A stretch of DNA of 64,000 nucleotides from NCBI GenBank assembly GCA_048393055.1, contig DBFJJS010000010.1, positions 372,001 through 436,000 of the forward strand. Reading direction: 5' to 3'. The translations under genes and the position numbers were made by a program. The notes beneath the pieces are model-generated. The model ran no database searches. It saw nothing but the letters and a program-made list of their open reading frames with translations, and had not been told where the DNA came from. Source of the DNA: Faeciplasma sp048393055 (lineage in GTDB: Bacteria > Bacillota > Clostridia > Oscillospirales > Ruminococcaceae). Shown in pieces: positions 44,085 to 53,303 of this stretch (positions are counted from its first letter, which is position 1; each line of letters begins with the position of its first letter).

Positions 44085-45029
44085 TTAAATAACTCCGTGA
44101 AGCTCGTCTATGCCGAGCATGAGATTCATGCATTGAACGGCAGTTCCCGCTCCGCCCTTTCCAAGATTATCATATCTCGCCGCTACGAGACAGATATCAT
44201 TATCGCCAAAGACAAAAAGCTGAAGCTTGTTAGAATCCGCCATTCCGTTTGAGTCAAGAAAACCGCCAAGCCGAGATACGGCGCTCTCGTAATCCACTAC
44301 CTCTATAAGCGGCTCGCGCTCATATGCTCTTGCAATATATTCCCATACTTGACGCGAATGAAGCCTTTTTGCAAGCGTTCTTAAGTGCAGAGGAACAGTG
44401 ACCAACATTCCGTTCGGATAATTATCTATCATTGGATTAAGCGAAGGACGATAGGAAATCCCGCACACATGCATAAGCTCCTTTTGCTGCATCACAGCCT
44501 GCTCCAAAGCATACTGCCTAGCGGAAGAAAGCCCAAAGGGGCGGTTTTCATCCTCGTACATCGATATCATATTTGCGCCTCCGCTCGAGTAGCCGACAAC
44601 AGAATTGATAATAAGCGGATGATAAGGCGCCATTATCTTTGCCTTTATGAGAGGATTTATTATAAGGGAAGCTCCGACGGCAAGGGTCGCAGGCATGGCT
44701 ACGAATCTCGACATTGATATCCTACGGCGGTTATCATATGATAACTCAGGCAGGCCGTACGCCCAGTTGGGAGCGAGGCGAAACGCATTGGATGTATCAA
44801 GCACCTTCGTTGACTTGTTCTCAATAAGTGGAATGGTCTCTGTAACCGTCTGGGCAGACTGGCACAATATCACAATATCCGCGCTGTTCAAAAGAGACAG
44901 CCTCTGCTCAGGCGTAAACGTCGACCTGTCCTCAAGGGCTATAACCTCTAAATCATCTCTATCATAAAGCATTGAACCTATGTTCAGGCTTATTGCACCA
45001 TAATGCCCATCTATAAGTACCTTTTTCAC
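44085..45029 (-). CDS. ArgC-type (type 2) homologue lacking catalytic residues
   Basis: Length (314) and overall sequence match type 2 N-acetyl-gamma-glutamyl-phosphate reductases: KVLDTSNAFR, WAYGLPEL, VVGYSSGGANMI, TVPLHLR and the C-terminal ARYDNLGKGGAGTAVQCMNLMLG. The active site, however, is changed. Where the family has PGCHAS, this protein has PATLAV (Cys to Thr, His to Leu). The usual SHKHLPE with the catalytic histidine reads AVMQQKE. The NADP loop GxxGxxG is GHYGAIS. It can hardly be a working ArgC. No other arginine gene is nearby. Either a pseudoenzyme or an enzyme with a different reaction; the frame is intact, so it is probably under selection. Confidence 0.75.
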   Translation of the reverse strand: MKKVLIDGHYGAISLNIGSMLYDRDDLEVIALEDRSTFTPEQRLSLLNSADIVILCQSAQTVTETIPLIENKSTKVLDTSNAFRLAPNWAYGLPELSYDNRRRISMSRFVAMPATLAVGASLIINPLIKAKIMAPYHPLIINSVVGYSSGGANMISMYEDENRPFGLSSARQYALEQAVMQQKELMHVCGISYRPSLNPMIDNYPNGMLVTVPLHLRTLAKRLHSRQVWEYIARAYEREPLIEVVDYESAVSRLGGFLDSNGMADSNKLQLFVFGDNDICLVAARYDNLGKGGAGTAVQCMNLMLGIDELHGVI

Positions 45030-45098
45030 TTTTACACATCCCTGCTTAATATACTTAGGCGCGATTAGACTTAACTTGACTCAATTTTATACACAAAT

Positions 45099-45127
45099 AC
45101 TATCCCATATTTCATTCTGTTTGTCAA
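45099..45127 (-). promoter_or_regulatory. Promoter of the ArgC-like gene
   Basis: TTGACA (45122-45127) and GATAGT (45099-45104) on the minus strand with a 17-nt spacer. Confidence 0.65.
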
Positions 45128-45202
45128 TGGCAGAACTCATTAAATATTATTAATTATTGCTTTAGATTGCCGCTATATACCCTCGCTGCGGAAGTCTTCT
45201 TC

Positions 45203-45240
45203 AAAAAAAGCCGGCACAGACATGATCCTGTCTGTGCCGG
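45203..45240 (-). terminator. Terminator of the OB-fold-like lipoprotein gene
   Basis: On the minus strand CCGGCACAGAC/GTCTGTGCCGG with an 8-nt loop, then seven T. Confidence 0.9.
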
Positions 45241-45261
45241 TGTTTTGCCTAAAAGCTTAAA

Positions 45262-46086
45262 TTATTCTGTTACTACCTCAACAGAAGTAATATGCGGGTT
45301 TACGCCCTCATACCAGTAGAGGAAGCCCTCCATGTTGACAACGTCTCCTACCTGAAGGTTCTTAACCGCTGCGTACACATCAGTAGTATTGTCGCAAAGG
45401 TAGGACTCAACGGTAAAGGTATAGATCTGTCCGTTGTAGGAAACATTGAAGTAAAGGTCGTCTCCATCTGTTCCCGAACCATCATAGCTGTAAAGGAATG
45501 CAGCGCCGTCGCCGGAGTCCTCAACCGTCATGCCGGTGAAGGTTACAAGCTGGTTCTGATAATCGATAAGCCCGTCTGTTCCGAGCATCTCGGTAACGTC
45601 GATAGGCTCAGCAACATAAGTATCGCCGTCGTCAATAATTTCAAATGTACCGTCGATAATTTCGATCTCGCCGGACCAAACCGACTTGTATCCGGTGACC
45701 CTTATCTTTGTGCCGACCTCGAGCAATGCGTAATCATCCTCAGAGCAGGCGGCGCTGTAGATAAAGTAAGCTCCGTCTTCATCCTGCGTATAAAGGGTCG
45801 CGGTGTCCTCCCACCAGGACTGCTTCGCCTGAACATAGGTCTCAACAGTTACCTCGGTGTCATATTCTGCAGCCATGTACTCTTCGTAGCTCATAACCTC
45901 GGGAGCTTCCTCATCGACAGGCTGCTCTTCGTCTACATTGTCCTCGGTATTTTCCTCGTTCTGAGTAACCTCAGCCTGATCGTTTCCGTCGTCGGCAGTA
46001 TCGCCGCCGCATCCGGTAAGGACAAGCGAAAGCGAAAGCGCCAGCACTAATAACAATGCTAAATATTTTTTCATTTTAACTTCCAT
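45262..46086 (-). CDS. Lipoprotein with OB-fold-like domains
   Basis: A secreted lipoprotein (lipobox LTGC) followed by an Asp/Glu-rich spacer. Two beta-rich stretches (IRVTGYKSVWSGEIEIIDG and VTFTGMTVEDSGDG...VVNMEGFLYWYEGV) resemble the OB-fold modules of Firmicutes surface proteins. From the ATG at 46086 the product is 274 residues; AGGAG lies 6 nt upstream, while the longer frame to 46155 has no SD. It is the gene just downstream of the sugar importer but is separated by about 100 nt. Ligand unknown. Confidence 0.7.
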   Translation of the reverse strand: MEVKMKKYLALLLVLALSLSLVLTGCGGDTADDGNDQAEVTQNEENTEDNVDEEQPVDEEAPEVMSYEEYMAAEYDTEVTVETYVQAKQSWWEDTATLYTQDEDGAYFIYSAACSEDDYALLEVGTKIRVTGYKSVWSGEIEIIDGTFEIIDDGDTYVAEPIDVTEMLGTDGLIDYQNQLVTFTGMTVEDSGDGAAFLYSYDGSGTDGDDLYFNVSYNGQIYTFTVESYLCDNTTDVYAAVKNLQVGDVVNMEGFLYWYEGVNPHITSVEVVTE

Positions 46087-46186
46087 GCCTTTCTCCTCAT
46101 ATAAATGAGGTACGCAAATATGAAAATCATTCTTGTTAGAAATCAATTCCAACACCTTGTTAGTATACTCAAAAATCGGCTTTAAG

Positions 46187-47794
46187 TCAATATTTTTTTC
46201 TTTTCTTTTCTCTTTTGTACAATACGAGTCCGTAAATGCTGATGAGAATCCATACTATTGCCAATGTAACAAGAAGTATTACCGAAGCCGCCGGCAAAGG
46301 ACCAAGGTCCTCTCTTCCGGAAGACACAGCCCCGAGCTGATCAAGTCTGTACAGCGACTCCACCTCACTGTAAAGCGTCTGCATAAACTGCTCGTCGATA
46401 GTTTCCCTGCGCCTTGCCGCCTTAACGGTGTTTTCAATTAACTGCCCCGCAGCGTTCCGAAGAGAGGCAGAACCGTTAAACACCGGAGTCACAAACGTAT
46501 TGTCGATGTTGTCCAAAAGAAGCCGGCACGCCTTTATCTTTACATCGTAATAGGTCGAGTTGTCCTCCCCCGCTCTCGACAGGTAATCCTGATACTCCTC
46601 TGAGCTTTGTGCCTTCGAGGTTACGGGTATATATCCTTCCGTTTGGGAATAGGCAATCTGGACGTCGTTTGTCAACAGGTACTGGGCGAAAAGCCACGAC
46701 GCCAGCACCTCCTGCGGGTCCGACTTGTTGAATATGCAAACAGACGGTCCTTGGGATATCATCTGCGGGTTTTCGGGGTCAAACTGGGGTATGACCATTA
46801 CCTCAGTCTCAAATTCCACAAGCCTGTCCTCGCTGATATCGCTGAGCGGCGCGTCAGTACCCATCCATGTCGAGCCCGCCGTAGAGTCTATCGCGAAAAT
46901 ACACTGTCCGGCGTTCAAAAAGTTTGCGGGATAGCTTGAAATCTTAAATGTTGAAAACGACCTGTCCGCCCCGTGCTCGCCTATGGTGTAAAGGAGCTCC
47001 TTTGTGGTGTCGTTGAAAATCAGAATGTCCCCGTTCTCGGTCGAGTAGCCCGCCCCCTTCTGGCGAAGCATCTGTATCATCATATTGTCGGTGGATTTAT
47101 ATATAAACGGGATCATGACCTTTTGGTCGTTTACAAGGAAATTGCCATCCTCGTCGGCGGCCATCGCAGCCTCGGATACCTCCCAGACGAAATCCCACGT
47201 AAGCGTTTCGGGAAGGGTATATCCCAGCTCCTCAACATAGGTCTTATTTACATAGCATGCCTCTGTCGAGCGCATATACGGTATTGCGTAGTGCTTCCCG
47301 TCGATGACGCACTCCTCAAGAAACTGCGGGATTATCTCCTCCTGCGTTACAGAGTCGAATCTTAGCTCGCTTCCGCCAAGCCCGTATTTTTCATCCTCAA
47401 GAAGACCGTCAAGCGGCACGACGATGTTTTGTCCCGTCAGATATGTCGCTATGTGGTCAGGGTAGGTTATGCAGACGTTTGGAGTGGTGTTTGTTGAAAT
47501 GTTGGTTATAACGTCGTTATATATGTCGTTGTAATCGGTATACAGCCTAAGCGTCACGGTTATGTTGGGGTATATGCTCGAAAAATCCTCTATCGCCTTG
47601 GCGTAAATGTCGGTTTGAGCCTTGTTGGTATCGTTTTTTGCCCAAAAAACTATGTTGTATTCCCTTTCTGTGTCAAACTCGTCCGGGACTGCAAATTCGT
47701 TTAGCCCCTCGCGAGCTCCGTGACAGCCGGAAAGCGCCGTACACGCGATTGCTGCTGACAAGATAAGCGCCGCTATCCTCGGTTTGCGTTTCAT
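46187..47794 (-). CDS. Carbohydrate ABC transporter binding lipoprotein with C-terminal membrane helix
   Basis: Substrate-binding component of a family 1 (sugar) ABC importer. Signal peptide and lipobox LSGC (Cys24), then a solute-binding fold with FWAKNDTNKAQ, YMRSTEACYVNKTYVEELG and AGQCIFAIDS. After the domain a long helical tail leads to a hydrophobic segment at about 504-525 and a basic end (YKREKKRKKY). Binding proteins normally lack this second anchor. Start at ATG 47794 overlapping the upstream stop. 535 residues, longer than the usual 430. Sugar unknown. Confidence 0.88.
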   Translation of the reverse strand: MKRKPRIAALILSAAIACTALSGCHGAREGLNEFAVPDEFDTEREYNIVFWAKNDTNKAQTDIYAKAIEDFSSIYPNITVTLRLYTDYNDIYNDVITNISTNTTPNVCITYPDHIATYLTGQNIVVPLDGLLEDEKYGLGGSELRFDSVTQEEIIPQFLEECVIDGKHYAIPYMRSTEACYVNKTYVEELGYTLPETLTWDFVWEVSEAAMAADEDGNFLVNDQKVMIPFIYKSTDNMMIQMLRQKGAGYSTENGDILIFNDTTKELLYTIGEHGADRSFSTFKISSYPANFLNAGQCIFAIDSTAGSTWMGTDAPLSDISEDRLVEFETEVMVIPQFDPENPQMISQGPSVCIFNKSDPQEVLASWLFAQYLLTNDVQIAYSQTEGYIPVTSKAQSSEEYQDYLSRAGEDNSTYYDVKIKACRLLLDNIDNTFVTPVFNGSASLRNAAGQLIENTVKAARRRETIDEQFMQTLYSEVESLYRLDQLGAVSSGREDLGPLPAASVILLVTLAIVWILISIYGLVLYKREKKRKKY

Positions 47795-48687
47795 CACCCT
47801 TTTGTTCCCCCTCTTGATACGCCGGCCATTATTTTATTCCTGAAAATCAAAAACAGCAGTATCAGCGGCACACTTATTACTACTACCGCCGCCATCATCG
47901 CCGGTATATTTTCTCGTCCGAAGCCGTTTTCACGGATTTCCTGAATGCCGTTTGATACAAGGTAATAATTAGGGTCGTCGGTAATAAGCCTCGGCCAGAC
48001 ATATGAGTTCCAGCACTCGATTACCTTAAGTATTCCTATGGTTATAAGGGTGGGCTTGCATATGGGCACCATGACCTTAAGCAGATACTTTAAATCGGAC
48101 GTACCGTCCACCTTGGCGGCATAGTAAAGGGTATCAGGTACCTGTGCGAAATTTTCCCGAAGAAGATATATATAAAACACCGAGGTCACAGACGGAAGTA
48201 TCAGACCTAAAAATGTGTTTCGCAAATCCATGTTGGTAATAGTTACGAAGTTTGTTATTATGACAAGCTCGTTAGGTATCATCATCAGGGATAAAAACAG
48301 CGTAAACACAAGATTTTTTCCCCTGAACTCCAGCCTGTCAAAGGCAAACGCTGCCAGAGTAATCACAACAAGCATTATCGCGGTCACAGCGACGGTAAAT
48401 ATAAGAGTGTTTAACAGATACCTTCCCAGCGGGACCGAGCTGAACGCTTCAACGTAGTTGCTCAGCGTGGGAGTGAGCGTGAAAAACTTCGGTATATACT
48501 CGGAATTATATTCGCTGTAGCTCTTAACAGACGTGAGTATCATCCAGTAAAACGGGAACAGAACGATAAGCGCCCAAACGCTTAACAGAACGTATGTAAC
48601 CGCCTTAACTATCCGCCTTCTTATGACTACAGACCTTCCTATTCTCTCGTAGTCGGAAATATTCTCATCGGAATTAATCGTGCTCAT
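47794..48687 (-). CDS. Carbohydrate ABC transporter permease, MalG type
   Basis: Inner half of the importer channel. About six membrane helices and the ATPase-contacting EAA loop YYAAKVDGTSDLKYLLKVMV near 200. The ATG at 48687 is preferred because AAGGCGG ends 10 nt upstream; in-frame ATG 48696 and TTG 48708 are nearer the SD. Overlaps the binding-protein gene. Confidence 0.9.
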   Translation of the reverse strand: MSTINSDENISDYERIGRSVVIRRRIVKAVTYVLLSVWALIVLFPFYWMILTSVKSYSEYNSEYIPKFFTLTPTLSNYVEAFSSVPLGRYLLNTLIFTVAVTAIMLVVITLAAFAFDRLEFRGKNLVFTLFLSLMMIPNELVIITNFVTITNMDLRNTFLGLILPSVTSVFYIYLLRENFAQVPDTLYYAAKVDGTSDLKYLLKVMVPICKPTLITIGILKVIECWNSYVWPRLITDDPNYYLVSNGIQEIRENGFGRENIPAMMAAVVVISVPLILLFLIFRNKIMAGVSRGGTKG

Positions 48688-48704
48688 ATCAAACATTCCG
48701 CCTT

Positions 48705-49592
48705 TCAATAATGAGTGTGCTTTCTGCTTATCAGCAGGTTAATGCAGGTTATTGTCAATACAATTACAAAAAGGATAATCGCAGCTGCCGACGCATAGGA
48801 CGGATATCCTCCGCTGTCGCCGTAGAGCATGTCGTAAACATAGCCGACTATTGTGTTCATACCGGATGCATTAAGATCCGTGCCGAACAGCGCCACAGCG
48901 TCGCTGTACGCCTTGAAAGCGCCGATAAAGCCGGTTACGATAAGATAAAATATTGTCGGCGATATCATGGGAAGAGTTATTTTTCTGAATATCCTGAAGC
49001 TCGACGTACCGTCCACTCTTGCGGCGTTGTAATAGCTGCGGTCAACAGACGACAGGGCGCTTGTAAGAAGCAGTATTTTAAAGGGCAAAACCACCCATAC
49101 AGTGTAAAAGCACAGAACAAACATCTTAGCCCAGTACGGACCGTCTATAAAATCTACCGAGCTGCCGCCGAACCAGTTTATAAGAACGTTTACAAGCCCG
49201 TCGCTGTACGCGGTCTTTTTGAAAAGGATCATGAAAACAAGACCTACCGCAAGCGTATTCGTAACATACGGCAGAAAGTAAACAGTCTGAAACAGGTTTC
49301 TTAGCGGTTTTATCGAGCTGAGCCCTACGGAAATAAGCAGGGCAAGACCGGTTGAAACAGGCACGGTAATTATAACGAGTATAAATGTGTTTTTAAGCGC
49401 CTGGAGAAAATACGGGTCGTGAAGCACATAAGAAAAATTATACGTTCCGACACCGTAATAGGTCTGGGAGGCAAAATTATAGCCCTCTTCAAACGAATAT
49501 ATCAAAACGTCTATCAGCGGATACACCATAAAAACGCCTAAAAACAAAATAGCAGGCAAAAGGTATATCCATCCCTTGAAATTGCTTTTCAT
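48705..49592 (-). CDS. Carbohydrate ABC transporter permease, MalF type
   Basis: Second channel subunit with six predicted helices beginning at YLLPAILFLGVFMVYPLID and the EAA loop YYNAARVDGTSSFRIFRKIT. 295 residues from ATG 49592; AAAAGGA is 11 nt upstream, while GTG 49601 is too close. Lies 17 nt before the MalG-type gene. Confidence 0.9.
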   Translation of the reverse strand: MKSNFKGWIYLLPAILFLGVFMVYPLIDVLIYSFEEGYNFASQTYYGVGTYNFSYVLHDPYFLQALKNTFILVIITVPVSTGLALLISVGLSSIKPLRNLFQTVYFLPYVTNTLAVGLVFMILFKKTAYSDGLVNVLINWFGGSSVDFIDGPYWAKMFVLCFYTVWVVLPFKILLLTSALSSVDRSYYNAARVDGTSSFRIFRKITLPMISPTIFYLIVTGFIGAFKAYSDAVALFGTDLNASGMNTIVGYVYDMLYGDSGGYPSYASAAAIILFVIVLTITCINLLISRKHTHY

Positions 49593-49640
49593 ATTTGACA
49601 CAGTCCTTTTAAAAAGTTGATTACGCCATAGCCCCGGAGT

Positions 49641-50735
49641 TTAAGAGCCAAAGACTATCCTTTGCTCTGTTTCTTTACTGAAAAGCAGCACCTTGTTGGG
49701 CTTAAGCTCAAAGCTGACCGTATTCGCCCCAGTGTCCACAACGCTGTCAGAGCTCACTATCGCGCGTATCGAATCCCCGAGTGAATGCTCGTTGGTGCAA
49801 ATAACGCTCTTATCCCTGCCCATGATCTCAACGCCTGAGAGGGCGCATCTGAATCTGCCGTTTGGGTCGAGGACAAATCCCTCCGGTCTTATTCCCACAT
49901 ACACATCCTGATCCGGAGCTCCGCATGCGTCCAAAACACAGTCATCGCCTATATAAAGCTTGCCTTTGTTCACCCTGCCCTCAAAAGTATTTATCGGGGG
50001 CGTTCCTAAAAATCTGGCGACAAACAAATTTACCGGGCTGTCGTATACGTCCTGCGGCTTGCCTATCTGCTGCACCACTCCCTGCTTCATAACCACGATC
50101 ATGTCGGATATGCTCATAGCCTCCTCCTGATCGTGCGTTACGAATACGGTAGTAATTCCTGTCCTGCGCTGTATCCTTCGGATCTCCTCCCTCGTTTGAA
50201 GCCTCAGCCTTGCGTCGAGGTTTGAAAGCGGCTCGTCCAAAAGAAGGACTTTTGGCATCTTAACCATCGCTCTCGCGATAGCCACACGCTGCTGCTGCCC
50301 GCCGGAAAGCTCCTTCGGCATACGGTCCATAAGCTCGCTTATCTGCACAAGCTCGGCGGCTTTTTCCACCCTTTCGTTCAGTTCCTGCTTTGAAAGCTTA
50401 TCCTTGCCCTTCAGATTCTGAAGCGGGAACATTATATTCTGCCTTACGGTCAAATGCGGGTAAAGCGCATAGTTCTGAAATACAACGCCGACTCCCCTGC
50501 TTTCAGGCGGAAGCTTTGTAACGTCGTCACTGCCAAAAAATATTTTGCCGGCGGTAGGCTTCAAAAGACCGCATATCATGTAAAGCGTCGTGCTTTTCCC
50601 ACAGCCCGACGGTCCTAACAAACCTACAAGCTTACCGTCCGGTATTTCAAGCGAAACATCGTTTACGGCGACAACGTCGCCAGAATTCCTGCTTCCCGCA
50701 AATTTCCTGGTCAAATTCTGTAACGTAACCTTCAT
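49641..50735 (-). CDS. Carbohydrate ABC transporter ATPase, MsmX/UgpC type
   Basis: Energising subunit with Walker A GPSGCGKSTT near 38-47, signature LSGGQQQRVAIARAM, Walker B LLLDEPLSNLDARLR and the C-terminal regulatory OB domain of the MalK group (IRPEGFVL). Many Firmicutes share one MsmX among several importers; here it is encoded first in the operon of the importer itself. 364 residues, SD AAGGAAAGAG. Confidence 0.93.
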   Translation of the reverse strand: MKVTLQNLTRKFAGSRNSGDVVAVNDVSLEIPDGKLVGLLGPSGCGKSTTLYMICGLLKPTAGKIFFGSDDVTKLPPESRGVGVVFQNYALYPHLTVRQNIMFPLQNLKGKDKLSKQELNERVEKAAELVQISELMDRMPKELSGGQQQRVAIARAMVKMPKVLLLDEPLSNLDARLRLQTREEIRRIQRRTGITTVFVTHDQEEAMSISDMIVVMKQGVVQQIGKPQDVYDSPVNLFVARFLGTPPINTFEGRVNKGKLYIGDDCVLDACGAPDQDVYVGIRPEGFVLDPNGRFRCALSGVEIMGRDKSVICTNEHSLGDSIRAIVSSDSVVDTGANTVSFELKPNKVLLFSKETEQRIVFGS

Positions 50736-51142
50736 TCTGACTCTTTCCTTTTCCTGCCTTGCTTTTAGTATTAAACATTACGTCTGTGAACATCGCAAAG
50801 CATACTGCATTCTCCATCTCATAGGTATTATTAATAATTATAACTCAGATCTTTGAAGTTTACAAGGCTATAAACAAATATTTGCATATTGATTAACCAA
50901 AATTTAGCCTTCAAATTACATCGTCTTTATTGTGCAAAGAGATATGAAGCCTTCAAAATGTATTGTAATAATTCACAAAATTTAATCTGCTGAATTGAGC
51001 AAATTGCAGAATATAAATTTAATTGGGCATTTTGACTATATTTTTTTATCTTTTGTCTTGAAATTATACGTTTTATATTATAATATTTAACTGTATGGTA
51101 TTAGAATATAAATACCAAATATTCAAAGGGAGAGAGATAACA
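50736..51142. other. AT-rich divergent intergenic region
   Basis: 407 bases between the importer operon (minus) and the surface-protein gene (plus). Apart from the minus-strand promoter at 50837-50865 and a possible plus-strand TATAAT at 51079-51084 with a poor -35, I see no gene or RNA element. Confidence 0.5.
50837..50865 (-). promoter_or_regulatory. Promoter of the carbohydrate importer operon
   Basis: TTGTAA (50860-50865) and TATAAT (50837-50842) on the minus strand, 17-nt spacer, about 100 nt before the ATPase gene. Confidence 0.65.
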
Positions 51143-52159
51143 ATGAAAATGAAACGTATTTTTGCCGCGTTCACAGCGGTTATCATGCTGTTTGCTCTCG
51201 CGGCGACAGCGTACGCGGACGACGCGATGACCTTAGTACCTCTTAATCAGGAAAACCAGGGAAGCTTTAATACCGACACGATATATAACGAGACGGGCTT
51301 CACCGTTGCAGACGGCGCACAGGCGTCCTTTAAGCTTCCTCAGGAAATACCTCTGGATCAGGCCGTGCTTGTACATATAGCCGGTTCTGCTGACGGAAAC
51401 TTCAGAGTATTCCTTGAGTACAACGGCTGGGACAGGGCTTCTACCATCGTTATGATGAACGAGCTTATTGAAGGCTACACAGGCGGCGAATTCGACGTGT
51501 ACTTCACCCTTACTACCGAGGACTCGGAGGGAAAAGGCGTTACGGCGGCAAACGAAATAAACTTTAAAGGCCCGACCTACGATACCAACCTTGTTAACCT
51601 CACTGTTGAAACCTGCGAAATTTTTATAGGCGACACCGAGGCATATAAGGCTGCCGGCGGAAACGCCTGCGCGGTAGTGGGACATACTATTGCGGAATAC
51701 GTTTCAAACAACGACGCCACCTGTACTGAGGACGGTACAAAAACCGGCGTCTGCTCTGTCTGCGGTCTTGAGGACACTGTCGTGGATGAAGGCTCCGCTC
51801 TGGGACACAGCTTCGGCGAATACGTTTCAAATAACGACGCTACCTGTGAAGAGGACGGAACAATGACCGCTACCTGCTCGGTATGTGGCGAAACGGACAC
51901 CATTGACGATGAGGGCTCGGCTTTAGGGCACAACTATGTTGACGGCGTATGCACGGTATGCGGAGAGGCAGATCCGGCAACTCAGGAAGCTGAACCGGAA
52001 ATTGAGGAGGAAAATACGAGCGCTTCAACATCAAGTTCCTCCAATTCGACTGTTACTATAATAATCGTTATTACTGTTGTCATAGTTGTGGCAATTATCA
52101 TTATAGTTATTGTCGTTGCTGCAAAGAGCAAAGGAAAGGGCAAAGGCGGTAAGAACTAA
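51143..52159 (+). CDS. Secreted surface protein with CxxC repeats and C-terminal anchor helix
   Basis: A 338-residue exported protein: signal peptide cleaved after about residue 25 (TAYADD), a beta-rich domain of about 140 residues, then two and a half tandem repeats with EYVSNNDATC, CSVCG and ALGH elements, a Ser/Glu spacer, one very hydrophobic helix of Val/Ile and a basic Lys/Gly tail. The repeated CxxC pairs resemble the cysteine-rich surface repeats found in gut Clostridia; they could bind metal or form disulfides. SD AAAGGGAG. Function unknown. Confidence 0.8.
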   Translation: MKMKRIFAAFTAVIMLFALAATAYADDAMTLVPLNQENQGSFNTDTIYNETGFTVADGAQASFKLPQEIPLDQAVLVHIAGSADGNFRVFLEYNGWDRASTIVMMNELIEGYTGGEFDVYFTLTTEDSEGKGVTAANEINFKGPTYDTNLVNLTVETCEIFIGDTEAYKAAGGNACAVVGHTIAEYVSNNDATCTEDGTKTGVCSVCGLEDTVVDEGSALGHSFGEYVSNNDATCEEDGTMTATCSVCGETDTIDDEGSALGHNYVDGVCTVCGEADPATQEAEPEIEEENTSASTSSSSNSTVTIIIVITVVIVVAIIIIVIVVAAKSKGKGKGGKN

Positions 52160-52217
52160 TTTCTCCGCCCGCCGATCGTAAATAAAGACGGCATATAAGA
52201 ATACAATAAGGCAATAA

Positions 52218-52267
52218 AGCGCTCTGTCCGGCGGCAGTTTCATGCCGTTTGACAGAGCGCTGTTTTT
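52218..52267. terminator. Terminator between the surface protein and lysR genes
   Basis: AGCGCTCTGTC pairs with GACAGAGCGCT, with an inner CGGC/GCCG hairpin, then GTTTTTAT. Lies between convergent genes. Confidence 0.8.
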
Positions 52268-53168
52268 ATAACGCCTGCGTATAATCGTCCGATATTGCCA
52301 ACATTTTTTTAAGCTCATCTAAAAGAAGTTCCGCTATAGGAGTAAATACTTGATATTTTTTCCATATAATAAACATCTTAGTCTCGAGCGGAGGCTCCAG
52401 CGGTCTGAAGCAAAGGTCACTTTGCTCGCCCGTATCAACAAGATGCTCAAATGACAGCATATAACCCACACCCTCTCTGACAAACACCGAACCGTTATAA
52501 GCAAGATTTACTGTTCCAGAGAGGCTGAGCCCGTCAGTCTTTTCTCCGCACCACCTTACAATGTCAAATTTCATGCCCTGCTCCGAACAGATAAGCTCAA
52601 GCCCTAAAAGGTCCTTATAACATATGCGATCCTTTTTTGAAAGAGGATCGTCCCTTCGCATGATAAGCCCCCATCTGTCCGCCGCCGGCATTTCAACGTA
52701 ATTATACCTAAACATGTTTGGAGGCTCGACAATAAGGGCAAAGTCAATAAGCCCCCTGTCAAGCCGTTCTACAACCTGCTCGGTATTACCGCTTGTGATA
52801 TGATAGCGAAACAGAGGGTATTTTAACCTGAAGAACTTTATCGCCCGAGCCAGATACTTTATCTGATACGACTCCGCGCAGCCAATATGCACCTCGCCGC
52901 CGGAAATATCGTCTAAATTCTTGAACTCTTCCTCCGTCTTATCCACCATATCCAAAATATCTTCCGCTCGCTTTCGCAAAAGCATTCCCTCATCAGTCAG
53001 GCTAAGGCTCGCGCTTCTCCTGCGGAAAAGCTTTTTCCCGAGCTCCTTCTCCAGCTCTTTCATCTGCTTTGACAAGGCCGGCTGTGAAACATGAAGCGAC
53101 TGCGCGGCGCGTGTCATGCTTCCTGACCTTGCAATTTCTAAGAAATACCTTAAAACCCTTATTTCCAA
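52266..53168 (-). CDS. LysR-family transcriptional regulator
   Basis: A 300-residue DNA-binding regulator. The N-terminal winged helix-turn-helix is typical (RYFLEIARSGSMTRAAQSLH, QPALSKQMKELEKELGKKLF), followed by the periplasmic-binding-like effector domain. It is divergent from the small-protein/alcohol dehydrogenase pair, which it probably controls, as LysR genes usually regulate their divergent neighbour. Effector unknown. Confidence 0.92.
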   Translation of the reverse strand: MEIRVLRYFLEIARSGSMTRAAQSLHVSQPALSKQMKELEKELGKKLFRRRSASLSLTDEGMLLRKRAEDILDMVDKTEEEFKNLDDISGGEVHIGCAESYQIKYLARAIKFFRLKYPLFRYHITSGNTEQVVERLDRGLIDFALIVEPPNMFRYNYVEMPAADRWGLIMRRDDPLSKKDRICYKDLLGLELICSEQGMKFDIVRWCGEKTDGLSLSGTVNLAYNGSVFVREGVGYMLSFEHLVDTGEQSDLCFRPLEPPLETKMFIIWKKYQVFTPIAELLLDELKKMLAISDDYTQAL

Positions 53169-53231
53169 CAGCCATCACCCGCTAAATTAATTTTATACAA
53201 GTATACCTCTCAGATGATATTACCGTCAAGC

Positions 53232-53243
53232 ATATCATGATAT
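53232..53243. promoter_or_regulatory. Candidate LysR operator
   Basis: ATATCATGATAT is a perfect 12-bp palindrome in the middle of the 135-bp divergent region between lysR and the dehydrogenase genes. A TATAAT at 53280-53285 with TTAGAC 18 nt upstream could be the promoter it overlooks. Placement is suggestive only. Confidence 0.35.
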
Positions 53244-53303
53244 AAAATATAAGTATTAGACATATTTAAGCTTAATGGCTATAATTTTAAGTACGGGAGG
53301 TGT

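Noticed and set aside
44085..45029. Annotation as functional argC
   Set aside because: Catalytic Cys and His and the NADP loop are all substituted, so only homology is claimed.
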